From: Haloarcula halobia
Lineage (GTDB): Archaea; Halobacteriota; Halobacteria; Halobacteriales; Haloarculaceae
DNA length: 64,000 bases
Direction of reading: 5' to 3'
NCBI RefSeq assembly: GCF_029338255.1
Contig: NZ_CP119787.1
Location: 620,001 to 684,000, forward strand
The notes under the pieces are model-generated. The model made no database searches and was not told the origin of the DNA. It was given only the letters and a program-made list of their open reading frames with translations. The number at the start of each line of letters is the position of its first letter. Position 1 is the first letter of the stretch. Below, in pieces: positions 17,053 through 25,553 of this stretch. A program made the translations under genes and the position numbers.

Positions 17053-17148
17053 CTACGCCGACAGCAGGGCCATGCCAGCGATGACGAGAATCGCAAGGAG
17101 GGCCGACGCGCCGACGGTTCCGAGGACGATCTTCGTTGCCTTGCTCAT
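17053..17148 (-). CDS. Membrane microprotein, 31 residues
   Basis: A start codon at 17148 opens a 31-codon frame: a short cationic head (MSKATK), then one hydrophobic helix (about residues 7-30) rich in Val, Leu, Ile, Gly and Ala. A TATA-like ATTAAAC stands 25-31 bp upstream of the ATG, which is good support for expression of so small a gene. Its TAG is immediately followed by the ATG of the unknown-function gene, so both are on one transcript. Such single-helix proteins often attach to or regulate a membrane complex, but nothing here says which. Confidence 0.65.
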   Translation of the reverse strand: MSKATKIVLGTVGASALLAILVIAGMALLSA

Positions 17149-17172
17149 GTGATGGCGTATCGAGGGCCGGGC

Positions 17173-17179
17173 ATTAAAC
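17173..17179 (-). promoter_or_regulatory. TATA-like element of the microprotein operon
   Basis: On the minus strand GTTTAAT lies 25-31 bp before the ATG of the membrane microprotein, giving a leaderless start for the two-gene operon. Confidence 0.6.
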
Positions 17180-17220
17180 CTTGAGAAACGACGCTCGGCT
17201 TGCCACACCCGTCGTCGGCG

Positions 17221-18687
17221 TCAGTCGCCGCTCGCGCCGACGCCGGCGCGGTGGGCCACGTCGCGCCACTTGCCCGTCCAGAAGCGGCCGGTGTTTACCG
17301 CGGCCTTCACGTAGAAATCGCCCACGAGCGCCGCGAAGATAGCCGGCAGGCCGAGGCCGAGTCCGGGCGACACCGGGACGCCGACGATCGGGACGGTCAC
17401 CACGAACGACGCCGGGAGCGCCAGTGCCGCCACCGGGAGGCGGTACCCGTAGGACCCCAGTATCGTCCCGTAGAGCGGCCAGCGGGTGTCGCCGGCGCCC
17501 CGCAGACTCCCGCGCATCGTCCGCGAGACCGAGAAGCCCGCGACCAGCAGGCCGAACACGCGGACGAACTGCGCGGCGAGCTCGGGGTAGGCGGTCCCGA
17601 ACAGGCCCACGATGGGGCGGGCCAGCAGGACGAGCACGGCGCCGACGGCGAGCTGGACCGCCAGTGCGACCCGCAGCGTCTGCCAGCCGTAGTCCGTCGC
17701 CGCATCGGGGTCGCCCGACCCGAGGTGCTGGCCGACGAGCGTCGAGGCGGCCGTCGCGTACCCCCACGCGGGCATCAGCGCCAGCAACATCACGCGCCGG
17801 CCGATGGCGTAGGCCGCGAGCGTCGGCGTCCCCAGCACGCCCAGGACGAACAGGAACGGGAAGCGTGCGAACGTCTGGAGCAGGCGCATCCCCGTCAGCG
17901 GGAGCGCAACGCGGACGATCTCGCGCAGGAGGCCGGCGTCGAACTGTGGCCCGCCCAGCGGCAGGCGGACGGCGTAGCGCCCCGAGGAGAGCAGCGTGAA
18001 GAAGATGACCGCCGCGAGCGTGTTCGCGATGGCGGTCCCCCACGCCGCGCCGGCGATGCCCAGCCTGGGGAACGGGCCCAGGCCGAAGATGAGGACGGCG
18101 TTGAGCGCGACGTTCGTCGGGAGGCTCAACAGCCGGACGTACATCGGCGTACGGGTATCGGCGCTCCCGGCGAGCGCGCGAGCGGCGACCATAGACCAGA
18201 ACCGCGGGGCCATCGACAGCATCACGATGGCCAGGTAGGTCGCTCCGAACTCGACCGTCGCGGCGTCGTCGGTCAGCACGCCGACCAGGAGTTCGGGGTA
18301 CAGCCAGGAGACCAGCGTCAACGGCGCCGAGAGGGCCAGCGCCAGCCACAGGGACTGCTTGACCGCGAGGTCGGCCCGGGCGGCCTCACCGGCCCCCTGG
18401 AGCCGCGAGACGACGCTGATGGTCCCCGAGGAGATCGCCAGCGAGAGACCGAAGCCCACGAAGTAGTACTGAAAGCCCAGCTCGAGGCCGGCGATGGCCG
18501 CATCGCCCAGCGCGACCCCGACCATCAGGAAGTCCGCCAGTCGCAGGAGGATGCGAAGCCCGCCGGTGACCATCACCGGGGCCGCGAGGTCCGTCGCGGC
18601 GGTGGCCTTCTCGCGGTCGACCAGGCCCGCGCTGGAAAGCACCGCGGGAACCCAGCGAACCAGCCGCTGTAGCGCACGTCGGACCAT
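17221..18687 (-). CDS. MATE family efflux transporter
   Basis: The 488-residue product has about twelve membrane helices in two homologous halves, as in multidrug and toxin extrusion (MATE) cation-coupled exporters. Recognisable family features are the first-half loop RLADFLMVGVALGDAAIAG, the AGSADTRTPMYV segment near residue 175 and its second-half equivalent GAGDTRWPLYGTILGS near residue 400. It differs from the second MATE protein in this window (42461-43936) and has no adjacent regulator. The ATG at 18687 is followed by a basic amphipathic N-terminus. Substrate is unknown. Confidence 0.9.
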   Translation of the reverse strand: MVRRALQRLVRWVPAVLSSAGLVDREKATAATDLAAPVMVTGGLRILLRLADFLMVGVALGDAAIAGLELGFQYYFVGFGLSLAISSGTISVVSRLQGAGEAARADLAVKQSLWLALALSAPLTLVSWLYPELLVGVLTDDAATVEFGATYLAIVMLSMAPRFWSMVAARALAGSADTRTPMYVRLLSLPTNVALNAVLIFGLGPFPRLGIAGAAWGTAIANTLAAVIFFTLLSSGRYAVRLPLGGPQFDAGLLREIVRVALPLTGMRLLQTFARFPFLFVLGVLGTPTLAAYAIGRRVMLLALMPAWGYATAASTLVGQHLGSGDPDAATDYGWQTLRVALAVQLAVGAVLVLLARPIVGLFGTAYPELAAQFVRVFGLLVAGFSVSRTMRGSLRGAGDTRWPLYGTILGSYGYRLPVAALALPASFVVTVPIVGVPVSPGLGLGLPAIFAALVGDFYVKAAVNTGRFWTGKWRDVAHRAGVGASGD

Positions 18688-18732
18688 CTATTCCCCCTGT
18701 GGACCGCAACGTGGTGTCGGTTTCGCTCCCGC

Positions 18733-18975
18733 TCAGACGACCTGCTCGCCGTCGTCGTCGTAGACGGCGATGGCGTCGACCGGACAGGCCCGCGCGGCGA
18801 ACTTCGCGTCCAGTTCGGCTCCCTCGGGCACCTCGCGGACGAAGACGTCGTCCTCGCGCTCCTCGCTGTCGGTCAGCACCGCCTTGCCGGCGTCCTCGTC
18901 TTTCTCGAAGGCGTCCCACTCCGCGACGCACTGGAACATCCCGATGCAGGTGTCCCAGTCGTACTCGATGCGCAT
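18733..18975 (-). CDS. Small ferredoxin
   Basis: The 80-residue acidic protein has the cysteine pattern CIGMFQC near residues 10-16 and ACPVDAI near residue 63. A CxxxxxC motif plus a distant CP is typical of single-cluster ferredoxins, with a [3Fe-4S] or [4Fe-4S] cluster depending on ligands; the middle Cys of the usual CxxCxxC is replaced here, which favours [3Fe-4S]. It would act as a cytoplasmic electron carrier, for instance for a P450 or another reductase, none of which is adjacent. The ATG at 18975 gives the usual length. Confidence 0.85.
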   Translation of the reverse strand: MRIEYDWDTCIGMFQCVAEWDAFEKDEDAGKAVLTDSEEREDDVFVREVPEGAELDAKFAARACPVDAIAVYDDDGEQVV

Positions 18976-19098
18976 GGCGGGCGTTGGGCGGTCACGGCCA
19001 AAGGCGTTCCCCTCAGCTGGCTCTGTGACGGTATGCCGTCTCGCAGTATTCTCGGCGATATCTCCCCGACGGAACACTTCCACTCCGGAGTGCGACAG

Positions 19099-19105
19099 TT
19101 TAAAT
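19099..19105 (+). promoter_or_regulatory. TATA-like element of hel308
   Basis: TTTAAAT lies 26-32 bp before the ATG at 19131 and supports that codon over an in-frame start two codons earlier. Confidence 0.65.
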
Positions 19106-19130
19106 CGCGGGACGGTCCTAACGGGTGGTA

Positions 19131-21584
19131 ATGGACGTCGCGGACCTGCCGGGTGTGCCCGACTGGTTGCCCGAGCACCTGCGTGCGGACGGTATCGAGG
19201 AGCTGTATCCACCGCAGGCCGAGGCCGTCGAGGCGGGCGTCACGGAGGGCGAGAACATCGTCGCCGCCATCCCGACGGCGAGCGGCAAGACGCTGGTCGC
19301 CGAGCTGGCGATGCTCTCGTCGGTCGCCCGCGGCGGGACGGCGCTCTATATCGTCCCGCTCCGGGCGCTGGCCAGCGAGAAGCAGGCCGAGTTCGAACAG
19401 TTCGAGCAGTACGGACTGGACGTGGGCGTCTCCACGGGCAACTACGAGTCCGACGGCGGGTGGCTCGGCGACAAGGACGTCGTCGTCGCCACCAGCGAGA
19501 AGGTCGACTCGCTCGTGCGGAACGACGCGCCCTGGATAGACGAACTCACCTGCGTCGTCAGCGACGAGGTCCACCTCGTCGACGACGGCAACCGGGGGCC
19601 GACGCTCGAGGTCACCCTCGCCAAGCTCCGCCGGCTGAACCCCGACTTACAGACGGTGGCGCTGTCGGCGACCATCGGCAACGCCGGCGAACTCGCCGCG
19701 TGGCTGGACGCCGAACTCGTCGATTCGGACTGGCGCCCCATCGACCTCCAGAAAGGGGTCCACTACGGGCAGGCGCTCCACCTGGAGGACGGCAGCCAGC
19801 GCCGCCTCGCGGTACAGAACAACGAGAAGCCGACCGCGGCCATCGTCCGCGACACGCTACAGGACGAGTACGACGAGGACGGCGACCTGGTCGAGACGGG
19901 CGGGTCGACGCTCGTCTTCGTCAACTCCCGCCGGAACGCCGAGGCCGCCGCGGGCCGGCTCGGGAGCACCGTCAGCCCGCACCTCGCGGCCGACGAGCAG
20001 GCCCAGCTCGCCGACGTGGCCGACGAGATACGCGACGTCAGCGACACCGAGACCAGTGACGACCTGGCCGACGCCGTCGCCCAGGGCGCGGCCTTCCACC
20101 ACGCCGGGCTCGCCCGCGGCCACCGCGAACTGGTCGAGCAGGCCTTCCGCGACCGCCTCGTGAAGGTCGTCTGTGCGACCCCGACGCTGGCGGCGGGCGT
20201 CAACACGCCCTCGCGCCGGGTCGTCGTCCGGGACTGGCGGCGCTACGACGGGACGGCGGGCGGGATGCAACCCCTGTCGGTGCTGGAGGTCCACCAGATG
20301 ATGGGCCGGGCCGGCCGGCCGGGCCTGGACCCCTACGGCGAGGCCGTGCTCATCGCCAACAGCCACGACGAACTCGACGAGCTGTTCGAGCGCTACGTCT
20401 GGGCCGACCCCGAACCCGTCCGCTCGAAACTGGCTGCCGAACCCGCCCTGCGGACCCACATCCTCGCGACCGTGGCGTCTGGCTTTGCCCGCTCACGAAC
20501 TGGCCTGCTCGAGTTCCTCGAGGAGACGCTCTACGCCAGCCAGACCGACGAGAGCGGGCGGCTCGAGCGGGTGACCGACGACGTGCTGACCTACCTCGAG
20601 CGCAACGGCTTTTTAGAAATCGATGGCGGTAGCGAGGCGCTCCGCGCCCCGGACTGGTCGAGCGGCGACGAGCCGCGAGACATCGAACTCGACGCGACGT
20701 CGCTCGGTCACACCGTCTCCTCGCTGTACCTGGACCCGATGAGCGCCGCCGAGATCATCGACGGGTTGCGCGACTGGAAGCGCTCGGCGGGGACGACGAG
20801 CAGCGAGCCAGCGGATCCCGAGGGCGGGTTCACGACCGCCAGCGAACTCGCAGAGGAGCACGCCGAGGCGGCCGATGCCGACCCCGGCGAGATCTCGGCG
20901 CTCGGGCTCTACCACCTGGTCTCGCGAACGCCGGACATGTACGAACTGTACCTCCGGTCGGGCGACCGCGAGGAGTACGAGATGGAACTGTACGAGCGCG
21001 AGGACGAGTTACTGGGTCCGACGCCCTCCGAATTCGAGGACGACCGGTTCGAGGACTGGCTCGCGGCGCTGAAGACCGCGCGCTTGCTCGAAGACTGGGC
21101 GACAGAGGTCGACGAGGAGACCATCACCGAGCGCTACGGCGTCGGCCCGGGCGACATCCGCGGGAAGGTCGAGACCGCCCAGTGGCTCCTGGGGGCGGCC
21201 GAGTCGCTGGCCGGCGAGGTCGACCTGGACGCCGCCCGCGCCATCAGCGAGGCCCGCATCCGCGTCGAACACGGCGTCCGCGAGGAACTGGTCGACCTGG
21301 CTGGCGTCCGGGGCGTCGGTCGCAAGCGCGCCCGGCGGCTCTTCGAGGCCGGCATCGACGACCGCGCGACGCTCCGGGACGCCGAGAAACCGGTCGTCCT
21401 GGCGGCACTCCGGGGACGCCGACAGACCGCCGAGAACGTCCTCGAGAACGCCGGCCACCGCGACCCGTCGATGGAGGGCGTCGAACCCGACCCAGACGTG
21501 ACCGTCGTCGATACGGGCCGGGCGGACGACCCCGACGACCCCGACGAGACCGCCGAGGACCAGTCGAGCCTGGGTGATTTCTGA
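19131..21584 (+). CDS. hel308: ATP-dependent DNA helicase Hel308
   Basis: The 817-residue product is the archaeal superfamily 2 helicase Hel308 (Hjm), a 3'-5' helicase acting at stalled forks. Motif I is AIPTASGKT (residues 46-54), motif II is DEVH (145-148), motif VI is [10 protein letters not shown] near residue 388. A winged-helix and ratchet domain follow, with a C-terminal helix-hairpin-helix ([16 protein letters not shown] near 728). The protein ends in QSSLGDF, a clear PCNA-interacting peptide (QxxLxxF), so it should bind the clamp encoded at 1062-1805. The stop codon overlaps the ATG of cgi121 by one base (TGATG), giving a two-gene operon. Confidence 0.95.
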   Translation: MDVADLPGVPDWLPEHLRADGIEELYPPQAEAVEAGVTEGENIVAAIPTASGKTLVAELAMLSSVARGGTALYIVPLRALASEKQAEFEQFEQYGLDVGVSTGNYESDGGWLGDKDVVVATSEKVDSLVRNDAPWIDELTCVVSDEVHLVDDGNRGPTLEVTLAKLRRLNPDLQTVALSATIGNAGELAAWLDAELVDSDWRPIDLQKGVHYGQALHLEDGSQRRLAVQNNEKPTAAIVRDTLQDEYDEDGDLVETGGSTLVFVNSRRNAEAAAGRLGSTVSPHLAADEQAQLADVADEIRDVSDTETSDDLADAVAQGAAFHHAGLARGHRELVEQAFRDRLVKVVCATPTLAAGVNTPSRRVVVRDWRRYDGTAGGMQPLSVLEVHQMMGRAGRPGLDPYGEAVLIANSHDELDELFERYVWADPEPVRSKLAAEPALRTHILATVASGFARSRTGLLEFLEETLYASQTDESGRLERVTDDVLTYLERNGFLEIDGGSEALRAPDWSSGDEPRDIELDATSLGHTVSSLYLDPMSAAEIIDGLRDWKRSAGTTSSEPADPEGGFTTASELAEEHAEAADADPGEISALGLYHLVSRTPDMYELYLRSGDREEYEMELYEREDELLGPTPSEFEDDRFEDWLAALKTARLLEDWATEVDEETITERYGVGPGDIRGKVETAQWLLGAAESLAGEVDLDAARAISEARIRVEHGVREELVDLAGVRGVGRKRARRLFEAGIDDRATLRDAEKPVVLAALRGRRQTAENVLENAGHRDPSMEGVEPDPDVTVVDTGRADDPDDPDETAEDQSSLGDF

Positions 21585-22081
21585 TGCAGGTGGTCGAGGG
21601 CGAGGCGACCATCGAGGACGTCGGCGAGTTCGTGGCCGCGCTGACCGACGTCGGCGACCGTCACGACGTGACCGTCCAGGCGTTCGACGCCCGCTACGTG
21701 GTCGACCGCGCCCACCTCGTTCGGGCCGTCGAACTCGCCGAGCGTGCCCGCGAGCGCGACGATACCATCGCCGACGACTTCGGCGTCGAGATACTGCTGT
21801 ACGCGGCGGGTCGCCGGCAGATAGACCGCGCGCTCCGGATGGGCGTCGGCGAGGGGGAGTGTCCGGTGGTCGCCGTCGTGGTGGGTGACGACGTGACCGA
21901 CGAGTCGGCGGCCGCCACCGACCTGCGTGATCTGCTCTCGCCGGCCGAGACGCTCGGCGACTACGACGCGGCGCTCGTTCGCGACTTCTTCGACGTGACC
22001 GACACGGAACTCGCCGCGACCGAGGGGACGCTGGCCGACGCCGTGCGCGAGCGGGTGGCGATGCTGCCCGTCGAGAAATAG
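21584..22081 (+). CDS. cgi121: KEOPS complex subunit Cgi121
   Basis: The 165-residue product belongs to the Cgi121/TPRKB family, the KEOPS subunit that binds the 3' end of tRNA during N6-threonylcarbamoyladenosine (t6A37) synthesis. The family pattern is visible as the central VEILLYAAGRRQIDRALRMGV near residues 65-85, where the conserved Gly-Arg and Gln-Ile segment lies, and the VVAVVVGD strand near residue 103. It starts on the last base of the hel308 stop codon. Pairing of cgi121 with hel308 recurs in archaeal genomes as I remember it, though a direct functional link is not established here. Confidence 0.88.
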   Translation: MQVVEGEATIEDVGEFVAALTDVGDRHDVTVQAFDARYVVDRAHLVRAVELAERARERDDTIADDFGVEILLYAAGRRQIDRALRMGVGEGECPVVAVVVGDDVTDESAAATDLRDLLSPAETLGDYDAALVRDFFDVTDTELAATEGTLADAVRERVAMLPVEK

Positions 22082-22990
22082 CTACTTCTCGCGGTCCAGC
22101 GCCACCAGCACGCCCCTGACGTTCATCGCCGTCTCGGCCTTCGCCTTCCGTTCGCCCCAGACGGCCGGCGTCTCGACCGGGTCGACGAAGTGCTCGACGA
22201 CGGCCTCGTCGTCGCCCAGTTCCGCGCGTTGCTCCTCGATAGCCGCGACCCACTCGGTCAGGATGTCCGCGTACGTCTCGAGCCGGTCGCCGGTCGGTGC
22301 CGGCCCGAAGTGGGCGTACAGCAGCGTCTCGGGGTCGAGATCCCGGATCATCGCCAGGTCGTCGAGCGCCTGTTCCAGGTCGAAGTTGACCGGGGGGCTC
22401 GTGACGTGGAGCTCGCCGGACGAGGGCGTGTAGATGCCGGCGGCGTCGCCGGTGAACACGGCGTCGATAGCCGCGTCGTGGAAGACGACCTGGTGTGGGG
22501 CGTGGCCCGGCGCGTGGCGGGCCTCGAGTTCCCGGTCGCCGAGGGAGACGGTGTCGCCGTCGGTGAGCTCGACGATGCGGTCTTCGGGCACCGGCTCTGG
22601 CTCGGTGTAGAACTCGAACTGGTCGCCGACCGCCCCCTTCGTGCCCTCCCAGAGCAGGTCGGGATCGACGAGGTGGCGCGCGCCGATCTCGTGGACGTAC
22701 ACTGTCGCGTTCGGGCACGCCTCGGCGAGGAAGCCCGCACCCCCGGCGTGGTCCAGGTGCACGTGCGTGACGGCGACGACCTCCAGTTCTTCGGGGGCGA
22801 TGCCCACGTCGGCCATCGTATCGAGGACCCGCTCGTAGTTCGTCCCGATTCCGGTGTCGACCACCGCGGGCCGCTCGGTGTCCAGCACGTAGACGGACCC
22901 GTACTCGGGGACGTCGTACATCCCCGTATCGACGTAGTAGATGTCGGTACAGTCGCCGACCGTCGCCTCGTAGACGTCGCCGATTGCCAT
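22082..22990 (-). CDS. MBL-fold metallo-hydrolase
   Basis: The 302-residue product has a metallo-beta-lactamase fold. The metal site is THVHLDHAGG (HxHxDH) near residue 88, with a further His in HAPGHAPHQVVF near residue 170, the bridging Asp in FTGDAAGIY near residue 190, and the last His in LLYAHFGP near residue 232. It resembles hydroxyacylglutathione hydrolase-like enzymes, but the substrate is not clear. I place the start at the ATG at 22990: a TATA-like GGTTTTGCG is about 26 bp upstream. It converges head-on with cgi121, the two stop codons being adjacent. Confidence 0.88.
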   Translation of the reverse strand: MAIGDVYEATVGDCTDIYYVDTGMYDVPEYGSVYVLDTERPAVVDTGIGTNYERVLDTMADVGIAPEELEVVAVTHVHLDHAGGAGFLAEACPNATVYVHEIGARHLVDPDLLWEGTKGAVGDQFEFYTEPEPVPEDRIVELTDGDTVSLGDRELEARHAPGHAPHQVVFHDAAIDAVFTGDAAGIYTPSSGELHVTSPPVNFDLEQALDDLAMIRDLDPETLLYAHFGPAPTGDRLETYADILTEWVAAIEEQRAELGDDEAVVEHFVDPVETPAVWGERKAKAETAMNVRGVLVALDREK

Positions 22991-23158
22991 ACTACGGGTC
23001 GGGTCCGGTGGGCGCAAAACCGTTGTGCTACCTGCTCGGTTCGACAATTCTGTGTCTCTGGCCGTTCGCCGCGACACCCTCGACGCTGGACGACACCGCG
23101 CTCCACCACGCACACCAGGACCGACACGCCTAATTTCCGCCATCGAGAACCGACGTCC

Positions 23159-24541
23159 ATGTTATCGAGACAGTTCGTCCGGGAGCACCCCGAGACGGTC
23201 CGGGACGCCATCGAGCGCAAGGGCGTGACCGGCGTCGACCTCGAGGAGATCCTGGCGGTCGACGAGGAGTGGCGCGAGCTGAAGGCGAGCGGCGACGGGT
23301 TGCGCCAGGAGCGCAACGAGGTCTCGAAGAAGATCGGCCAGCTCAAACAGGAGGGCAAGGAGGAAGCGGCCCAGGAGGCAATCGAGCGCTCACAGGAGCT
23401 CAAGGCCGAACTCCAGGACGTCGAGGAGCGGGCCGACGAACTGGAGGCCAAGCTGGAGCAGGCCCTGCTCGAGCTCCCGAACGTCCCCCACGAGTCGGTG
23501 CCCACCGGCGAGGACGAGCGCGATAACGTCGAGCGCTACCGCGAGGGCTTCGAGGACCTGCGTGCCCTGCCCGACGACGTGATTCCCCACTACGACCTCG
23601 GCGAGGAACTCGACATCCTTGACTTCGAGCGCGGCGCGAAGGTCACCGGCGGCGGCTACCAGTTCGTCAAGGGCGAGGGCGCGCTGCTGGAACACGCGCT
23701 GATCCAGTTCATGCTCGACGTCCACCGCGAGCAGGGCTACTCCGACATCCTGCCGCCGATCCCGATCAACTCCGCGTCGATGGAGGGGACCGGCCAGCTC
23801 CCCAAGTTCGACGAGGACGCCTACCGCGTCGGCGCGCGCCAGGACGACGACATCGACGAGGACGACCTGTGGTTGCTGCCGACCGCTGAGGTGCCGGTCA
23901 CCAACATGTACCGCGACGAGATCATGCTGGACGACGACCTGCCGATCAAGCACCAGGCGTTCTCGCCGAACTTCCGGCGTGAGGCCGGCGAACACGGCAC
24001 CGAGACGAGGGGCTACGTCCGCGTCCACCAGTTCCACAAGGTCGAACTCGTCAACTTCGTGCGCCCCGAGGACAGCTACGACCGACTCGAGTCGCTACTC
24101 GAGGAGGCCGCCGAGGTGCTCGACCGCCTCGAACTCCCCTACCGTGTGCTGGACATGTGCACCGGCGACATGGGCTTCACGCAGGCCAAGAAGTACGACA
24201 TCGAGGTGTGGGCTCCCGGCGACGACATGGAAGACGGCCCCGAGCGCGGCGGCCGCTGGCTGGAAGTCTCCTCGGTCTCGAACTTCGAGGACTTCCAGGC
24301 GCGTCGCGCCGGCCTGCGCTACCGCCCGGAGCGCCACGAGTCCGCCCAGTACCTCCACACGCTCAACGGCTCCGGGCTGGCGGTCCCGCGGGTGCTCGTG
24401 GCGATTCTGGAGTACTACCAGAACGAGGACGGCACCGTGACCGTCCCCGAGGCGCTCCGGCCGTACATGAACGGGCAGGAGCGTATCGAGGGACAGGACC
24501 CGGTCGGCGAGAGCGCCGTCGGTGCGGGCGAGAAAGAGTAG
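23159..24541 (+). CDS. serS: Seryl-tRNA synthetase
   Basis: The 460-residue product charges tRNA-Ser (and tRNA-Sec where present). The N-terminal arm (about residues 30-105) is a long antiparallel coiled coil that holds the tRNA variable arm. The class II core has motif 2 in FRREAGEHGTETRGYVRVHQF near residue 280 (cited in pieces: FRREAGEHGTET, then GYVRVHQFHK) and motif 3 GSGLAVPRVLVAILE near residue 403, which contains the ATP-binding Arg. This is the common, bacterial/eukaryal-like SerRS, not the methanogen type. The ATG at 23159 has a TATA-like TAATTT 23-28 bp upstream. Confidence 0.96.
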   Translation: MLSRQFVREHPETVRDAIERKGVTGVDLEEILAVDEEWRELKASGDGLRQERNEVSKKIGQLKQEGKEEAAQEAIERSQELKAELQDVEERADELEAKLEQALLELPNVPHESVPTGEDERDNVERYREGFEDLRALPDDVIPHYDLGEELDILDFERGAKVTGGGYQFVKGEGALLEHALIQFMLDVHREQGYSDILPPIPINSASMEGTGQLPKFDEDAYRVGARQDDDIDEDDLWLLPTAEVPVTNMYRDEIMLDDDLPIKHQAFSPNFRREAGEHGTETRGYVRVHQFHKVELVNFVRPEDSYDRLESLLEEAAEVLDRLELPYRVLDMCTGDMGFTQAKKYDIEVWAPGDDMEDGPERGGRWLEVSSVSNFEDFQARRAGLRYRPERHESAQYLHTLNGSGLAVPRVLVAILEYYQNEDGTVTVPEALRPYMNGQERIEGQDPVGESAVGAGEKE

Positions 24542-24543
24542 TG

Positions 24544-25023
24544 TCAGTCGTCGGCGACGGCCCGGTGGGCCGGGAGGTCGGCGACCCGCCGACAGATGTG
24601 TTTGACCTGGGGGAGCGTCGTGGCCGGCAGCGTCCGCAGCCCGAACCACCCGACGTCGTCGATACCCTCGCCCCGGTCGGGCGTCGGGTCCGACAGCAGC
24701 GAGCAGTCGAAGACGGTGTACAGCGACACCGTCGACGCCAGGCTCTCGTGGACGTAACAGAACTGGGCGCGCGCCGTCCCGACGTGGGCCCGGCAGTGTA
24801 ACTCCTCGCGGAGCTCCCGGACCAGCCCGTCTTCGGGGGCCTCGTGGGGGTGGACGCCGCCGCCAGGGAGCGTCCAGAACGGCTGGCCGTCCGCGTGGCG
24901 TTCCCGGACCAGCAGGACCTTCGCCGCGGACGTCACCAGCGCCTTCGCACCGGTCCGGTACCGGTACTGTCCGGACTCGCGCGCTGTCTCGCCGTCCCGG
25001 AGGGTGGTCGACGGGTTCGTCAT
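24544..25023 (-). CDS. NUDIX hydrolase
   Basis: The 159-residue product has the Nudix box as GGGVHPHEAPEDGLVREL followed by REEL (about residues 54-76; G-x5-E-x7-REUxEE), which binds Mg and cleaves nucleoside diphosphate-X compounds. The preceding KVLLVRERHADGQPFWTLPG is the typical strand. Substrate is unknown. Two starts are possible. The ATG at 25023 has a TATA-like CTATTTATTC about 26-34 bp upstream; an in-frame ATG at 25140 adds 39 glycine- and alanine-rich residues and has its own TATA-like TAATATACT about 27 bp upstream. I prefer the shorter form because the family-like sequence begins there. Confidence 0.85.
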   Translation of the reverse strand: MTNPSTTLRDGETARESGQYRYRTGAKALVTSAAKVLLVRERHADGQPFWTLPGGGVHPHEAPEDGLVRELREELHCRAHVGTARAQFCYVHESLASTVSLYTVFDCSLLSDPTPDRGEGIDDVGWFGLRTLPATTLPQVKHICRRVADLPAHRAVADD

Positions 25024-25204
25024 GCACTCTAACGAGGCTCCCGTCGTGAATAAATAGACGCCGCCTAAACCGGTAGCGTCGGCCTTCGGTGCGGCGTCGA
25101 AACCGCCGCCTCGGGCGCCGGTGCCCGCTCGGCGTGGCATCGTACCCTGAGTCTCTCGCGGGAGTATATTACTCTTCGGCAGACGGTGCCTACCGCGGTG
25201 GTAG

Positions 25205-25540
25205 TCACCCGGTGTAGGTCTCGATGCGGGCGATGCGGTCGCCGTCGAACGCGAAGACGTCGACGAAGCACACGAGCGTCTCGCCGTCGGCGCCTACGAG
25301 CCGGCCCCGGACCACGACGTCGGTCCCGTCCTCGGCCGGGACGTAGACGCCCTCGAGCGGGTGGGTCGTGTCGGTCCGTGGGCGCTCGTCGCGCATGAAC
25401 CGGACGAACCGGTCCCGGCTCTCGATGGTCCGGTCGGGGCGGTCGTGGACGAACTCGGACGTCAGCAGGTCCGCAAGCGCCCCGTAGTCTCCGGCGTCTA
25501 TCGCCCGATAGTACGCCCGGGCGCGGCCGACCGGCGTCAT
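25205..25540 (-). CDS. SnoaL-like / NTF2-fold protein
   Basis: The 111-residue product has the cone-shaped NTF2-like pattern: N-terminal helices RARAYYRAIDAGDYGALADLL, then a curved sheet including GVYVPAEDGTDVVVRGRLVG and the final DGDRIARIETYTG strand. Family members are polyketide cyclases, isomerases, limonene epoxide hydrolases or non-enzymatic ligand binders; residues for a specific one are not clear. It lies 13 bp downstream of the peroxiredoxin-like gene on the same strand, so it is probably cotranscribed with it. Confidence 0.8.
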   Translation of the reverse strand: MTPVGRARAYYRAIDAGDYGALADLLTSEFVHDRPDRTIESRDRFVRFMRDERPRTDTTHPLEGVYVPAEDGTDVVVRGRLVGADGETLVCFVDVFAFDGDRIARIETYTG

Positions 25541-25553
25541 CGCGGCCTCCGAA

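Noticed and set aside
22190-23158. Upstream extension of SerS over the MBL gene
   Set aside because: Antisense to a clear metallo-hydrolase; SerS starts at 23159 with its promoter.
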